64,000 nucleotides of DNA, from positions 1 to 64,000 of the forward strand of contig DASRFR010000052.1 in the NCBI GenBank assembly GCA_035651455.1, in the 5' to 3' direction. The notes beneath the pieces were generated by a model. The model saw only the letters and a list, made by a program, of their open reading frames with translations. It searched no databases and was not told where the DNA came from. This document shows, one piece after another, positions 52,677-61,588 of the stretch (position 1 is its first letter; every line of letters starts with the position of its first letter). The position numbers and the translations under genes are program-made. The DNA comes from DASRFR01 sp035651455 (GTDB lineage: Bacteria > Acidobacteriota > Terriglobia > Terriglobales > Acidobacteriaceae).

Positions 52677-54401
52677 ATGCTTGAGCAGCAGCGCTTCCAA
52701 AAGGCCTTATCCGATATGCCCAATCCCGATATTCCAGGACCTTCCGCCAGCAGCGACGTTGAAGAATCTTTCGGCAACATCCTGTCACAATTCGAGCAAA
52801 GCCATGCCGGCAAGAAAGTCGAAGGCAGCCGGGAAGGCACAGTCGTTTCGCTATCCGGGGACTCCGTGTTCCTCGATATCGGGTTCAAGACAGAGGGCAT
52901 TTTGCCGATTGCGGAGCTCGGGAGAAGTGCCGAAACCGTGAAGGTTGGCGACAAGTTGCTGGTCAACATCAAGGGTCGCGACCCCGAAGGCTATTACCAG
53001 CTCACCCGCAGAAAAGCAGCACGCCCGACCGATTGGGCAGCGCTCGAGCGTGCCTTCGCCGGGAAGATGACGATCGTGGGGACCGTGACAGCGGTGGTAA
53101 AAGGCGGTTTGAGTGTAGACGTGGGCGTGCGTGCTTTCATGCCGGCATCGCGGAGCGGAGCACGCGATGCGTCGGAGATGGACAAACTTGTCGAGCAGGA
53201 AATTCGCTGCCGCATCATCAAGCTGGACGCAGCGGACGAAGACATCGTTGTCGACAGGCGCGTGGTTGCAGAAGAGGAAGAGCAGGCGTTAAGAGATCAC
53301 CGCTACTCTGAAATAAACGAGGGTGACGTCATAGTAGGCACGGTGAGAAGCTTGACGGACTATGGCGCGTTCGTGGACGTCGGCGGCATCGACGCGCTGC
53401 TGCATGTCAGCGACATTTCCTGGAGCCGGGTTAACAAGCCCGAGGACGTGCTAGCGCTCGGACAACAGGTTGAAGTGAAGGTTTTGAAAATTGACCCAGC
53501 CAAGCGGCGCGTATCCGTGGGCATGAAGCAACTGCTGCCGCATCCGTGGGACTCAGCTTCCGGCAAATACAAGACCGGCGAGCGCGTGCGCGGCACCATA
53601 ACTCGGGTGACGGATTTCGGAGCCTTTGTGGAAGTTGAGCCGGGCATTGAGGGATTGATTCATGTGTCGGAAATGTCCTGGGTCAAGAAGGTGCGAAAAC
53701 CCAGCGATCTCGTGAAGCCAGGCGAGACTGTGGAAGCCGTCATTCTGGGCGTGAACTTGGGTGAGCGACGGATGTCATTGGGACTGAAGCAGGCCCTCGG
53801 TGATCCTTGGGCGGACGCTGCACAAAAATTCCCAGCGGGTTCGGTGGTCGAGGGCACGGTAGTGAGTATCACGAAGTTTGGCGCGTTTGTGCAGGTTGCA
53901 GCGGGCATCGAGGGCATGGTTCACGTCAGCGATATAAGTGCGGAGAAGCGCATCAATCACCCCCAGGACGTGCTCAAGGTCGGCCAGAGTGTCAAAGCTC
54001 AGGTCCTGGAAATCGATAGCGAAAAACGAAGATTGAAGTTAGGGATAAAACAACTGGTTCCCACCAGCATTGACGAATATCTGGCCGAGCACCATCCCGG
54101 AGATCTGGTGAGCGGCCGCGTGGTTGACATCAGGGGTGAGCTGGCGCACGTGGAGCTCGGCGAAGGCGTCCAGGCCCAGTGCCGCATCCCGCTTGCAAAA
54201 GCACAACAGGATGCGCGGGTCAGTGCTCAGAGCGCGGGTAAGGCGGATTTGGCATCGCTCAGCTCGATGCTGTCCGCCCGCTGGAAAGGTAGGACAACAA
54301 CGGCGGCAGAGCCAGACATTGCCAGCCCTGGTCAAATTCGCAGTTTTCGGATCACGAAGATCGATCCAGCAGCGAAGCAGATTCAGATCGAGCTGCCCTG
54401 A
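52677..54401 (+). CDS. S1-domain RNA-binding protein (ribosomal protein S1-like)
   Basis: A 574-aa protein with six S1/OB repeats of about 70 residues, for example GTVVSLSGDSVFLDIGFKTE, GTVRSLTDYGAFVDVGGIDA, GTITRVTDFGAFVEVEPGIE and GTVVSITKFGAFVQVAAGIE. The length and six-repeat layout match ribosomal protein S1, which holds mRNA on the 30S subunit. The last repeat is degenerate. Two starts are possible: ATG 52677 without a good ribosome site, or ATG 52716 (MPNPDIPGPSASS) with AAGG about ten bases before; the second is more likely. It could be the main rpsA or a second copy. Confidence 0.88.
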   Translation: MLEQQRFQKALSDMPNPDIPGPSASSDVEESFGNILSQFEQSHAGKKVEGSREGTVVSLSGDSVFLDIGFKTEGILPIAELGRSAETVKVGDKLLVNIKGRDPEGYYQLTRRKAARPTDWAALERAFAGKMTIVGTVTAVVKGGLSVDVGVRAFMPASRSGARDASEMDKLVEQEIRCRIIKLDAADEDIVVDRRVVAEEEEQALRDHRYSEINEGDVIVGTVRSLTDYGAFVDVGGIDALLHVSDISWSRVNKPEDVLALGQQVEVKVLKIDPAKRRVSVGMKQLLPHPWDSASGKYKTGERVRGTITRVTDFGAFVEVEPGIEGLIHVSEMSWVKKVRKPSDLVKPGETVEAVILGVNLGERRMSLGLKQALGDPWADAAQKFPAGSVVEGTVVSITKFGAFVQVAAGIEGMVHVSDISAEKRINHPQDVLKVGQSVKAQVLEIDSEKRRLKLGIKQLVPTSIDEYLAEHHPGDLVSGRVVDIRGELAHVELGEGVQAQCRIPLAKAQQDARVSAQSAGKADLASLSSMLSARWKGRTTTAAEPDIASPGQIRSFRITKIDPAAKQIQIELP

Positions 54402-54475
54402 CTGGCAGAGCCAGACAATGGTTGCCGGCGACAACGGGTCCAGCGCGCCCTCAATAGCATCAAACCCCCACTCTT

Positions 54476-55087
54476 ATGCACCTGCTCCCTGTTCCGGATG
54501 CAGTCATTTTCTATTCCGAGGACTTCTTGAGTGAAGCCGAGGCGAGCGAGTTCTTCGAGGTGCTGTTCAGAAAATGCAAGTGGGAACGTCGGCCGGGCCC
54601 CTTTGGATCTCCCGTACCTCGCGATGAGGCGTACTACGGCGACCCGGGCACGCAATACACCTATTCGCGCCGCCAGTATCTTCCGCTGCCCTGGTTTCCA
54701 GAACTGCTCAGTCTTAAGCATCGCGCCGAGAGAGCCACTCCCGCTGAAGCCTACGGTAGTTCTCCCAATTCCGGCTACAATGCCGTGCTCTGCAACCTGT
54801 ATCGCAACGGACTGGACAGCGTGGGTCTTCATGCCGATGCCGAGCCGGAGATGGGGCCACTGATTGCGTCGGTCAGCTTGGGTGCCGAGCGGATGTTTAA
54901 GCTGAGAAAAAATGGTGGAGCGGTGGTCTATTCCGAACGACTACGCCATGGAAGCCTCCTCATCATGACCGGAGACGTTCAGAAGAACTTCAAACACGAA
55001 GTGCCTAAAGAACCTGGGATCAGTGAGCCGCGCATTAATCTGACCTTTCGCCACGTGCAGCGCTCAAAAAGCCTGCCCGTAAAATAA
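54476..55087 (+). CDS. AlkB-like Fe(II)/2-oxoglutarate dioxygenase
   Basis: A 203-aa protein of the AlkB family, which removes alkyl groups from DNA or RNA bases by oxidation. Iron ligands are His119 and Asp121 (SVGLHADAEPEMG) and His174 (NFKHEVPK). The 2-oxoglutarate arginines are Arg186 and Arg192 (PRINLTFRHV). The substrate lid motif PRDEAYYGDPGTQYTYS and the NLYRNGLDS strand resemble AlkB homologues of the ALKBH2/3 type. All core residues are intact. It starts 74 bp after the S1-domain gene and converges with the peptidoglycan-binding gene, 8 bp apart. Confidence 0.9.
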   Translation: MHLLPVPDAVIFYSEDFLSEAEASEFFEVLFRKCKWERRPGPFGSPVPRDEAYYGDPGTQYTYSRRQYLPLPWFPELLSLKHRAERATPAEAYGSSPNSGYNAVLCNLYRNGLDSVGLHADAEPEMGPLIASVSLGAERMFKLRKNGGAVVYSERLRHGSLLIMTGDVQKNFKHEVPKEPGISEPRINLTFRHVQRSKSLPVK

Positions 55088-55095
55088 ATTACGAC

Positions 55096-56052
55096 TTATG
55101 CATGAGCGCCGAGCGCCGTTTCCGACGTGACCTGTTCCAGCAATTCTGCGGATTCGATCTCACCGCTCAATCCCCAATTATTCAGCATGTACGAATGGCC
55201 ATGTATTACGCCGAGACCAGTAGCGATCGCCATTTTGCGGTTGCGCACGTCTTCCCGCCAAGCCTGCTTGGCGGACTGTACCACGACATTGGCAATGGCG
55301 ATGCGGAGGTCGGATTCGCTTGAGAGCCGCCCGAGTTCCGCGCGAATAGAAGCCAAGGCTTTTCTCTTAATTCCACCATTCTGCACATGGATATCGAAAC
55401 AAAGCGCCTGTCCTGATTCGCTGCGAAGTCCCAACGCTCTAGCCGTCTGAATGGCCGGCTTCATGTAGTCTTGCTGCACGCACTCCCGTTGCTGCTGCTG
55501 GACTTCAGGAAACGATCCGAAAACTTCGAACATGCTCTTCCATGGCTCGGCCAGGGCGCCATGCCTGAGCGTGTGTTGTGCCGCCCAGCGTTTCTGGAAT
55601 TCCAGCGGCGCCGTCATCAGGTCCAGCAACTCTGTGCTATGGACCTGGAACGCTTGCTCAACGCATTGCGGATTCCGTCGGTGGATTCTCAAGACGATTT
55701 CCTGCACTTTGCCTGCCGCCATGGTGAATCCGATGATGCCCCAGGTCAGAATTGCGCCGTCGAAGTCGCCCACGGCAAGGCCGTATCCGTGCCCCTCAAT
55801 ACTGGCGGTCAGTTGCAGACAGCGGGACGTAACAGAGGGCGGCGGACTCTGCATCAGAAGCTGCCAGGTACGCTCGTCGACGATGCCGTTACTCGAGAGC
55901 GACTGCGACATCTGAAACTGTTTCACTACGGCAAGAGTGTTTTGACCATAGCAACCGTCTACAGCTTTCGTGTCGAATCCGAGTGTCGTGAGCTTTTGCT
56001 GAACGTTACGGACACATTCTCCGATCGCACCTGGCCCGAAAAGCGTTCTCAT
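55096..56052 (-). CDS. Peptidoglycan-binding protein with chitosanase-like domain
   Basis: A 318-aa protein. Residues 10-70 form a PG_binding_1 domain (VRNVQQKLTTLGFDTKAVDG, YGQNTLAVVKQFQMSQ). The rest resembles a lysozyme-superfamily hydrolase of the GH46/chitosanase type: SIEGHGYGLAVGDFDGAILT, WGIIGFTMAAGKVQEIV, CFDIHVQNGGIKRKAL. Glu in SIEGHGYG is the candidate acid catalyst. No signal peptide is seen, so export may use another route, or it may be phage-derived. AAGGAG lies five bases before the ATG at 56052. Family placement is by pattern only. Confidence 0.7.
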   Translation of the reverse strand: MRTLFGPGAIGECVRNVQQKLTTLGFDTKAVDGCYGQNTLAVVKQFQMSQSLSSNGIVDERTWQLLMQSPPPSVTSRCLQLTASIEGHGYGLAVGDFDGAILTWGIIGFTMAAGKVQEIVLRIHRRNPQCVEQAFQVHSTELLDLMTAPLEFQKRWAAQHTLRHGALAEPWKSMFEVFGSFPEVQQQQRECVQQDYMKPAIQTARALGLRSESGQALCFDIHVQNGGIKRKALASIRAELGRLSSESDLRIAIANVVVQSAKQAWREDVRNRKMAIATGLGVIHGHSYMLNNWGLSGEIESAELLEQVTSETALGAHA

Positions 56053-56250
56053 CAAAACTCCTTCGGAAGCCAATTCACACCCGTAGCCGATTATTCGAAA
56101 TGCAAGCACCGGTAGAGTGCAGTGACAGGGCTCACATCCAGGGTGGCCAACAAAACCTAATAATCGAGGACGTCTACTGCCAGCAGCGTTGCGGGTATTA
56201 TGAAAGGGGAAGCTTCAGCGAAAAGCCTCCCCTGACTGCACAACACTGAC

Positions 56251-57051
56251 GTGATTACGTTTCTGTCCATCATCGCCCTTGGATTCTTCCTGGGAATGCG
56301 GCACGCGACCGATCCCGATCACGTGATTGCGGTGACGACGATTGTCACCCGCCAGCGCAGTCTCATGCGTGCGGCGTGGACCGGCATTTTCTGGGGCATT
56401 GGTCACACCGTCACAATTTTCGTCGTGGGCACTGCAATTATTCTGTTTGACATCGTCATTCCGACCCGTATTGGTCTCAGCATGGAGTTGTCGGTCGGAA
56501 TCATGCTGATCATCCTGGGGGTCGTCAACATCAATAGTTTCCTGCGCTCAGTGCCGGCGGCGCGCAGTGAGACAGATGACCAGGATTTCACCCATGACCA
56601 CGAGCACCGGCATGGCGAGCATGTGCACACGCATCCGCACGCGCATGCCGTCGCTGGTCACACGCACACTCACACGTCCCTGACTTTCTTCGATCGAGTG
56701 CTCGGAAAATCTGGCGTGTACCAGCAACTTCGTCCGCTGCTGATCGGCATCGTTCATGGACTGGCCGGCTCGGCTGCTGTTGCCCTGCTTGTTCTCACCA
56801 CCATCCGCAACTCGTATTGGGCCATTATGTATCTCTTGCTGTTTGGGGGCGGCACCATCGCGGGCATGATGGTAATTACGATGAGCATCGCTTCCACGCT
56901 GCATCTGGTAGGCGGACGCAGCGAGACTATTTCCCGAAAGCTGACTATGGCCTCCGGCCTCCTGAGCCTGGCCTTCGGCCTCGTCGTCGCTTATCAGATT
57001 TGTATCGTAAACGGTCTGTTCACGGTGCACCCGCATTGGACTCCCCGTTAG
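56251..57051 (+). CDS. Nickel/cobalt (NiCoT/UreH-type) transporter
   Basis: A 266-aa protein with a GTG start and about six membrane helices. The first carries MRHATDPDHVIAV, with His18, Asp23 and His24: the HX4DH signature of HoxN/NixA/UreH nickel-cobalt transporters. A His-rich cytoplasmic loop (about 112-145: HDHEHRHGEHVHTHPHAHAV) should bind metal. A second signature half, GIVHGLAGSAAVALLVL, is also seen. It should import or export Ni or Co across the inner membrane. No urease or hydrogenase genes are in the window, and no metal riboswitch was recognised. Confidence 0.88.
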   Translation: MITFLSIIALGFFLGMRHATDPDHVIAVTTIVTRQRSLMRAAWTGIFWGIGHTVTIFVVGTAIILFDIVIPTRIGLSMELSVGIMLIILGVVNINSFLRSVPAARSETDDQDFTHDHEHRHGEHVHTHPHAHAVAGHTHTHTSLTFFDRVLGKSGVYQQLRPLLIGIVHGLAGSAAVALLVLTTIRNSYWAIMYLLLFGGGTIAGMMVITMSIASTLHLVGGRSETISRKLTMASGLLSLAFGLVVAYQICIVNGLFTVHPHWTPR

Positions 57052-57145
57052 TCGTGTCGGACGGGCGGCCGGCATCACGACGAATTCTTCCTGACCGACA
57101 CAACCTCAGGACAGAGTGGTTCCTCTAATTTGCAGGAGATTAAGG

Positions 57146-57406
57146 ATGCCTGCGAAAAAAGGTTCACGTTCCAGTCGGAAGTCAAGTGGACGCAAGTCGA
57201 GTAGCCGGAAATCTGGCGGACGCAGATACTCGAAAGCTGCCAGCAAGAGCGTCGAAAGCGCGATGCGGCGTAAGAAAAGCGGGACCCTGCGTTCTGGAAA
57301 ACGGGGCAAAGGCGGGAAGGTAAAGAGTCGAAAACAGGCAATAGCGATCGGACTTTCGGAAGCGCGTAAAAAAGGAGCGAAAGTACCGCCGAAGAAGAAG
57401 CATTGA
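57146..57406 (+). CDS. Small very basic DUF6496-like protein
   Basis: An 86-aa protein. The first half is a histone-H1-like Lys/Arg/Ser run (KKGSRSSRKSSGRKSSSRKS). The second half has KSVESAMRRKKSGTLRSGKR and QAIAIGLSEARKKGAKVP, the pattern of the DUF6496 family. AGGAG lies ten bases before the ATG at 57146. The charge suggests binding to DNA or RNA. No function is established for the family. The gene is 94 bp after the nickel transporter and converges with the PLP-enzyme gene. Confidence 0.75.
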   Translation: MPAKKGSRSSRKSSGRKSSSRKSGGRRYSKAASKSVESAMRRKKSGTLRSGKRGKGGKVKSRKQAIAIGLSEARKKGAKVPPKKKH

Positions 57407-57417
57407 AAGCCGGCGCT

Positions 57418-57463
57418 CGGCCGTACGGCTACATGCGGTTGCCGCTAAGTTGCCGTACGGCCG
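57418..57463. terminator. Inverted repeat between convergent genes
   Basis: CGGCCGTACGG (57418-57428) and CCGTACGGCCG (57453-57463) are perfect 11-bp complements around a 24-base loop. The element sits between the stop of the DUF6496-like gene (57406) and the end of the PLP-enzyme gene (stop at 57445), so it could serve both. It lacks a T run, so it is at best a weak bidirectional terminator. Confidence 0.4.
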
Positions 57464-58623
57464 GGCAGCACCAATCGCTCTTTGAGGATTTCCTCCACGG
57501 TTTCGATGGCACGCTCGAGTTCCTGGTCGTTGTTGTAGAAGTGCGGCGACATGCGCACCCCGGCCTGTGGACGCCAATCCACCAGGACTTCACGACGGAG
57601 CAGCTCCTGGCAGATCGCCTGCGAATCGGGCATATCGATCGAAACAGTGCCGCCGCGCTTCTCGGGGTCACGCGGAGTATTCACCCGCCAACCGTGTTTG
57701 TCAGCCAGTTCGATCAAGCGCGCAGTCTGTCTTCTGGATTTTTCCCGAATCCGCTCAACCCCAACCTCCCTCACAATGGCCAATCCTGGCCGTGCCGCTT
57801 CCAGCGAGGGTACGTGCGGCGTGCCATTCATGAATCGATACGGCGGATCGGCATATTTGATGGGACCGATTTCGAAAGCGAAAGGATTCGCGTGCGCGAT
57901 CCATCCCGTAAACTTTGGCTGAAGTTTCGTCGCCAGATCCGGCCGCACATACAAATACGCGACGCCGGGTCCGCCGCAAAGCCACTTCAATACGCCTCCA
58001 CAAGCGAAATCGACGCTTAGCGCGCTAACATCCACAGGTACCGTGCCTAGTGACTGGAACGTGTCCAGCAGCACCCGCGCGCCGACCTTGTGCGCTTTGC
58101 CAACGATGGCTTTTGCGTCCTGGATGAAGGCGCTACGGAAGATCACGTGGGAAACCGGCACCAGCAGTGTTTCCTCGTCGATCGCGTCAAGCAGTCGTTC
58201 GGTAGGGACCGTGATCCCGTCGTCAGTCTTGACCATGTGCACACGAGCGCCATTGGCTTGCTGTGCCTGCCAGAAATACATGACAGACGGAAAGTTCATG
58301 TCGCTGTAGACGATTTTGTTTCGTTTTCCGGAGAAGTCGAAACACGATGCAACCACAGCCTGGCACGTGGTCACATTCTGGTGCGTGGATACCGATCCGC
58401 GGGGCGCGTTCATAAGTGCGCCCAGCTCATCTCCCACCTCGGACGCCAGCATCCACCATCGTTCTTCCCAGGCACGTACGCCGCGGGTAGCCCAAGTGTC
58501 GGCGTAACCCTTCATGGCGTCGTACACGCCCAGCGGCATCGCGCCCAGTGAGTTGCTGATCAGGTAGGTCGTGTGTTCCAGGATCGGAAACTGGGCACGG
58601 TAGCGCAGAAGCTCGTCTGTCAT
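57445..58623 (-). CDS. PLP-dependent aminotransferase class V / kynureninase-like enzyme
   Basis: A 392-aa fold-type I PLP enzyme. The Schiff-base Lys is Lys213 in ACGGVLKWLCGGPGVAYLYV, typical of kynureninase and its relatives. Asp187 (LLDTFQSLGTVP) should bind the PLP pyridine nitrogen. The N-terminal SNSLGAMP matches the kynureninase-type phosphate loop, and GTPHVPSLEAARPGL is also typical. It may hydrolyse kynurenine or act on a related amino acid; no other tryptophan-breakdown gene is nearby. The frame opens to 58662, but the ATG at 58623 gives the usual start. It is divergent from the PfkB kinase gene. Confidence 0.85.
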   Translation of the reverse strand: MTDELLRYRAQFPILEHTTYLISNSLGAMPLGVYDAMKGYADTWATRGVRAWEERWWMLASEVGDELGALMNAPRGSVSTHQNVTTCQAVVASCFDFSGKRNKIVYSDMNFPSVMYFWQAQQANGARVHMVKTDDGITVPTERLLDAIDEETLLVPVSHVIFRSAFIQDAKAIVGKAHKVGARVLLDTFQSLGTVPVDVSALSVDFACGGVLKWLCGGPGVAYLYVRPDLATKLQPKFTGWIAHANPFAFEIGPIKYADPPYRFMNGTPHVPSLEAARPGLAIVREVGVERIREKSRRQTARLIELADKHGWRVNTPRDPEKRGGTVSIDMPDSQAICQELLRREVLVDWRPQAGVRMSPHFYNNDQELERAIETVEEILKERLVLPGRTAT

Positions 58624-58741
58624 ACCCAGACATTCTATCGCGCACGTGCCCGTGGCTGGCATGCGTTAATATCAAGTGCGGGCAGGCGCCGTCTTTTCTT
58701 CTGCTGCGAAGATCTGCACGGACCCACGCTCCCTTAGAACC

Positions 58742-59677
58742 ATGCCACAATTTGATGTCACCGTTGCCGGTGAACTGAATCTTGACCTCATCCTCTATGG
58801 CCTTCCCGAGGAGCTTCCACCTGAACGCGAGTTAATCGCGGATCGCATGATGCTCACTTTAGGGGCTTCGTCGGCCATTGTGGCCCACAACCTTTCGGCT
58901 TTGGGAAGTCGCGTCGGGTTCGTGTCCAAGATCGGTGATGATGCGCTGGGCGAGATTGCGCTTGATCGCCTGAAAGCCGGCGGCGTTGACGTTTCCCGTT
59001 TGCAGCGCATAAGCGCGGGGCTCAAAACCGGGCTCACCGTGGTTTTACAGCGTGAAAAGTGGCGCAACATGGTCACCTATGCAGGCACGATCTTCGATTT
59101 GAAATACGAGGATCTGGATCTCGAGTACCTTTGTTCTGCGCGGCACTTCCATCTGTCGTCTTACTACTTGCAGCGCGGCCTGCGGCCGAGTGTGGGAAAG
59201 TTGTTTCGCAAGCTGAAAGCCGCCGGCTTGACTATTTCACTCGATACCAATGATGACCCCGACGATCTCTGGCAAGACGATCTCCACGATGTCCTCCAGT
59301 TCGTGGATGTGTTCCTGCCCAACGAGCGTGAAATCAGGCGAGTAGCCAGAACGGATGACCTTGAGAAGGCTATCTCTCAATTAGCCGACATGGTATCCAT
59401 TGTGGTCGTCAAGATGGGACCGGCAGGTGCCATGGCCCAGCGGGGAAAGCAACGTGTCGTGTGCCCGCCGGTAAAAGTTGACCCAGTTGACGCGGTCGGA
59501 GCCGGGGACAGCTTCGATTCCGGCTTCGTTCACGAGTTCGTTCGGGGTGCGGACTTGGCCACCTGTCTCGCAAGCGGAAATCGGGCGGGAGCACTCTCCA
59601 CCACGCGTCCGGGCGGGACCGAAGCCTTCCGCGATCGGGAGTACCGGGAAGCGTTCCTTCATCAGCACAGCCGGTGA
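58742..59677 (+). CDS. PfkB-family carbohydrate kinase
   Basis: A 311-aa protein. The start FDVTVAGELNLDLILYGLPE, the substrate motif GASSAIVAHNLSALGSRVGF, and the ATP/anion-hole motif DAVGAGDSFDSGFVHEFVRG (catalytic Asp256) identify the ribokinase/PfkB family. Members phosphorylate sugars or nucleosides such as ribose, fructose or KDG; the substrate cannot be told. The frame opens to 58676, but the ATG at 58742 fits the family. It is divergent from the kynureninase-like gene across 118 bp. Confidence 0.87.
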   Translation: MPQFDVTVAGELNLDLILYGLPEELPPERELIADRMMLTLGASSAIVAHNLSALGSRVGFVSKIGDDALGEIALDRLKAGGVDVSRLQRISAGLKTGLTVVLQREKWRNMVTYAGTIFDLKYEDLDLEYLCSARHFHLSSYYLQRGLRPSVGKLFRKLKAAGLTISLDTNDDPDDLWQDDLHDVLQFVDVFLPNEREIRRVARTDDLEKAISQLADMVSIVVVKMGPAGAMAQRGKQRVVCPPVKVDPVDAVGAGDSFDSGFVHEFVRGADLATCLASGNRAGALSTTRPGGTEAFRDREYREAFLHQHSR

Positions 59678-59836
59678 CGCGCGATTCGCTGATCTCGGCT
59701 GAGAAGTTCCGAATGCCGTGCTGAAACCCGGTCTTCCCGCATCTAACATCCCGAATACCCAAGCCAAAAAGGCGACTTTTGCCGCTATACAGTGTTAGTA
59801 GAATCGGGATATCCCAAACGTTCTCATGGAGATAAT

Positions 59837-61357
59837 GTGAAGCCGACTCGTATTCCGCAACACTTTGCGCTGTCCCACAAATTGAGGAGCCACGGAAAGC
59901 TCTTTTCGGTCCTGTGCGTCTTGACGTTGCTGTCGTTTTCGATGGCCTGCGGGAACAGCAACAGTTCGGGAAATCCTCCCACCACGGGGAAATTCAGCAA
60001 TGCAAGCTTGAAAGGAAGCTACGCTTACAACATGAGTGGCTCCTATTTCGGGCTGCAAAGCGGCAATGGGGATTTTCGTGAAGCCGGCGTCTTTACCGCG
60101 GATGGCAATGGCAACATCACCAGCGGTACGGATGATTTTGTACAAGGCTCCACTCCTGGGAGCTTTGGCTCGAACGGAACGTACTTCATTAATAACGACG
60201 GCACCGGCGGGATCACGCTCAACGTTGCCGGGGGACAGGTCAATTTTGCACTTACCATTGTTAACGATTCGCAGGCTTATTTGATCGAGTTTGATTCCTT
60301 TGCGAATGGGGCAGGCATTGCTGAACGCCAAGACACCACTGCTTTGTCCGCAACTCCGAGCGGCACCTTTGTTTTCCGGACCCATTCCACGAGCACGTCC
60401 CAGGGGTCTATTTCGACGGTCGGAGCGATAACCATCAGCGGAGGAGCGGTCAGCGGCGCGGCGGATACCCTGCAGGCGAGCGCCCTCACGTCGCCAATAC
60501 TGACCGGATCGTTCTCAGCGCCAACCAGCGACGGCCGGGGCACGGCGAGCCTTTCGACCAACACCGGCACAACTTATAGTTACATTTATTACGTCGTCAA
60601 CGCGAACACCCTCAATCTTCTTGAAGCGGATGCCGGGCCCCTGGGCATAGGACGTGCCGAAAAGCAGAGTGCGACTTCGTTCTCGAATGCTAGCTTGAAA
60701 GGGCCCTTCGCCTTTGGCAGCCGGGGCGACACTTCTGCGAATATTCTTGGCGTAAACAGCGCCGGATCCTTTACCAGCGATGGAAATGGAACAATTACCG
60801 CGGGCAGTTATGACTCAGTGCAGGACGGGAACGTTATCGCGAATGCTGCCCTCACTGGCACATACTCGATGACCTCGAACGGACGCGCGACGGTCACGTT
60901 GACACCCGCTGGTCAAAGCGCCACCTCCGAAATTTTCTGGATGGTCAGCAACTCGCGGGCGTTCTTCCTGGTCAACACTCCCAGCCGCGTGGAGGATGGC
61001 ACTCTTGATCAGCAGCAGAGCACGTCTTTTGCAACCAGCAGTTTCAACGGCCAGTATGCATTCTTCATGGATGGCTTCGATTCACTGAACCCCCTCGTCG
61101 ATCGCGTAGGCAATCTGCTCGGCGATGGGAAAGGCAACCTGACGCTGAATTATTCTGTGAATTCCGCCGGGTCGGGGAACAGTGTCGTTCTCACCGGGAC
61201 CTATGCAGTCGGAGCGAACGGGCGGTTGGCGGGCACGGTTCCCAACCTGACGGGCGCCATGATCCTGTACCTGGTGTCGAATAACCAGGGATACATGATT
61301 CTGGGTGATACTGGCGCGCAAGTCTCGGGCAATGCCGCGTTGCAGACCTCCCCGTAG
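59837..61357 (+). CDS. Repeat-containing lipoprotein of unknown function
   Basis: A 506-aa protein from a GTG with GGAG five bases upstream. The lipobox SFSMAC marks lipid attachment near residue 38. The mature part has three or four related units of about 120 residues. Each starts FSNASLKGSYAY (also FSNASLKGPFAF and FATSSFNGQYAFF), then DGNGxITxGxxD, then LTGTYSMTSNGRATVTL. Such proteins are frequent in Acidobacteriota; I know no function. The repeats suggest a surface beta-rod. It is followed by the glycosidase lipoprotein on the same strand. Confidence 0.75.
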   Translation: MKPTRIPQHFALSHKLRSHGKLFSVLCVLTLLSFSMACGNSNSSGNPPTTGKFSNASLKGSYAYNMSGSYFGLQSGNGDFREAGVFTADGNGNITSGTDDFVQGSTPGSFGSNGTYFINNDGTGGITLNVAGGQVNFALTIVNDSQAYLIEFDSFANGAGIAERQDTTALSATPSGTFVFRTHSTSTSQGSISTVGAITISGGAVSGAADTLQASALTSPILTGSFSAPTSDGRGTASLSTNTGTTYSYIYYVVNANTLNLLEADAGPLGIGRAEKQSATSFSNASLKGPFAFGSRGDTSANILGVNSAGSFTSDGNGTITAGSYDSVQDGNVIANAALTGTYSMTSNGRATVTLTPAGQSATSEIFWMVSNSRAFFLVNTPSRVEDGTLDQQQSTSFATSSFNGQYAFFMDGFDSLNPLVDRVGNLLGDGKGNLTLNYSVNSAGSGNSVVLTGTYAVGANGRLAGTVPNLTGAMILYLVSNNQGYMILGDTGAQVSGNAALQTSP

Positions 61358-61588
61358 ACAACGTTCTTCTTTCACTGGTCCTCTGCACAGAGCTTGCGCC
61401 GCCGATTTTTCGACGTCGCACGCTTCTGCTGCAGTCGCGCACACCCGCCCCTTGCGCGACTTGGTTTCCCCTTTCAGAACTTCTTTTGGCCCGGGCCGAA
61501 CCACGGCAAGCCGGCTTGTGGTTTTGCGGGCGTCTTCTGTGGGAGAATGCTGGCTGTCGCTTCCAACTAATTCGTGCTTGGGAAATCT

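Noticed and set aside
54304..54417. 14-base direct repeat GGCAGAGCCAGACA at the end of the S1-domain gene
   Set aside because: The second copy follows the stop codon and has no structure; it looks like chance or a tiny duplication.
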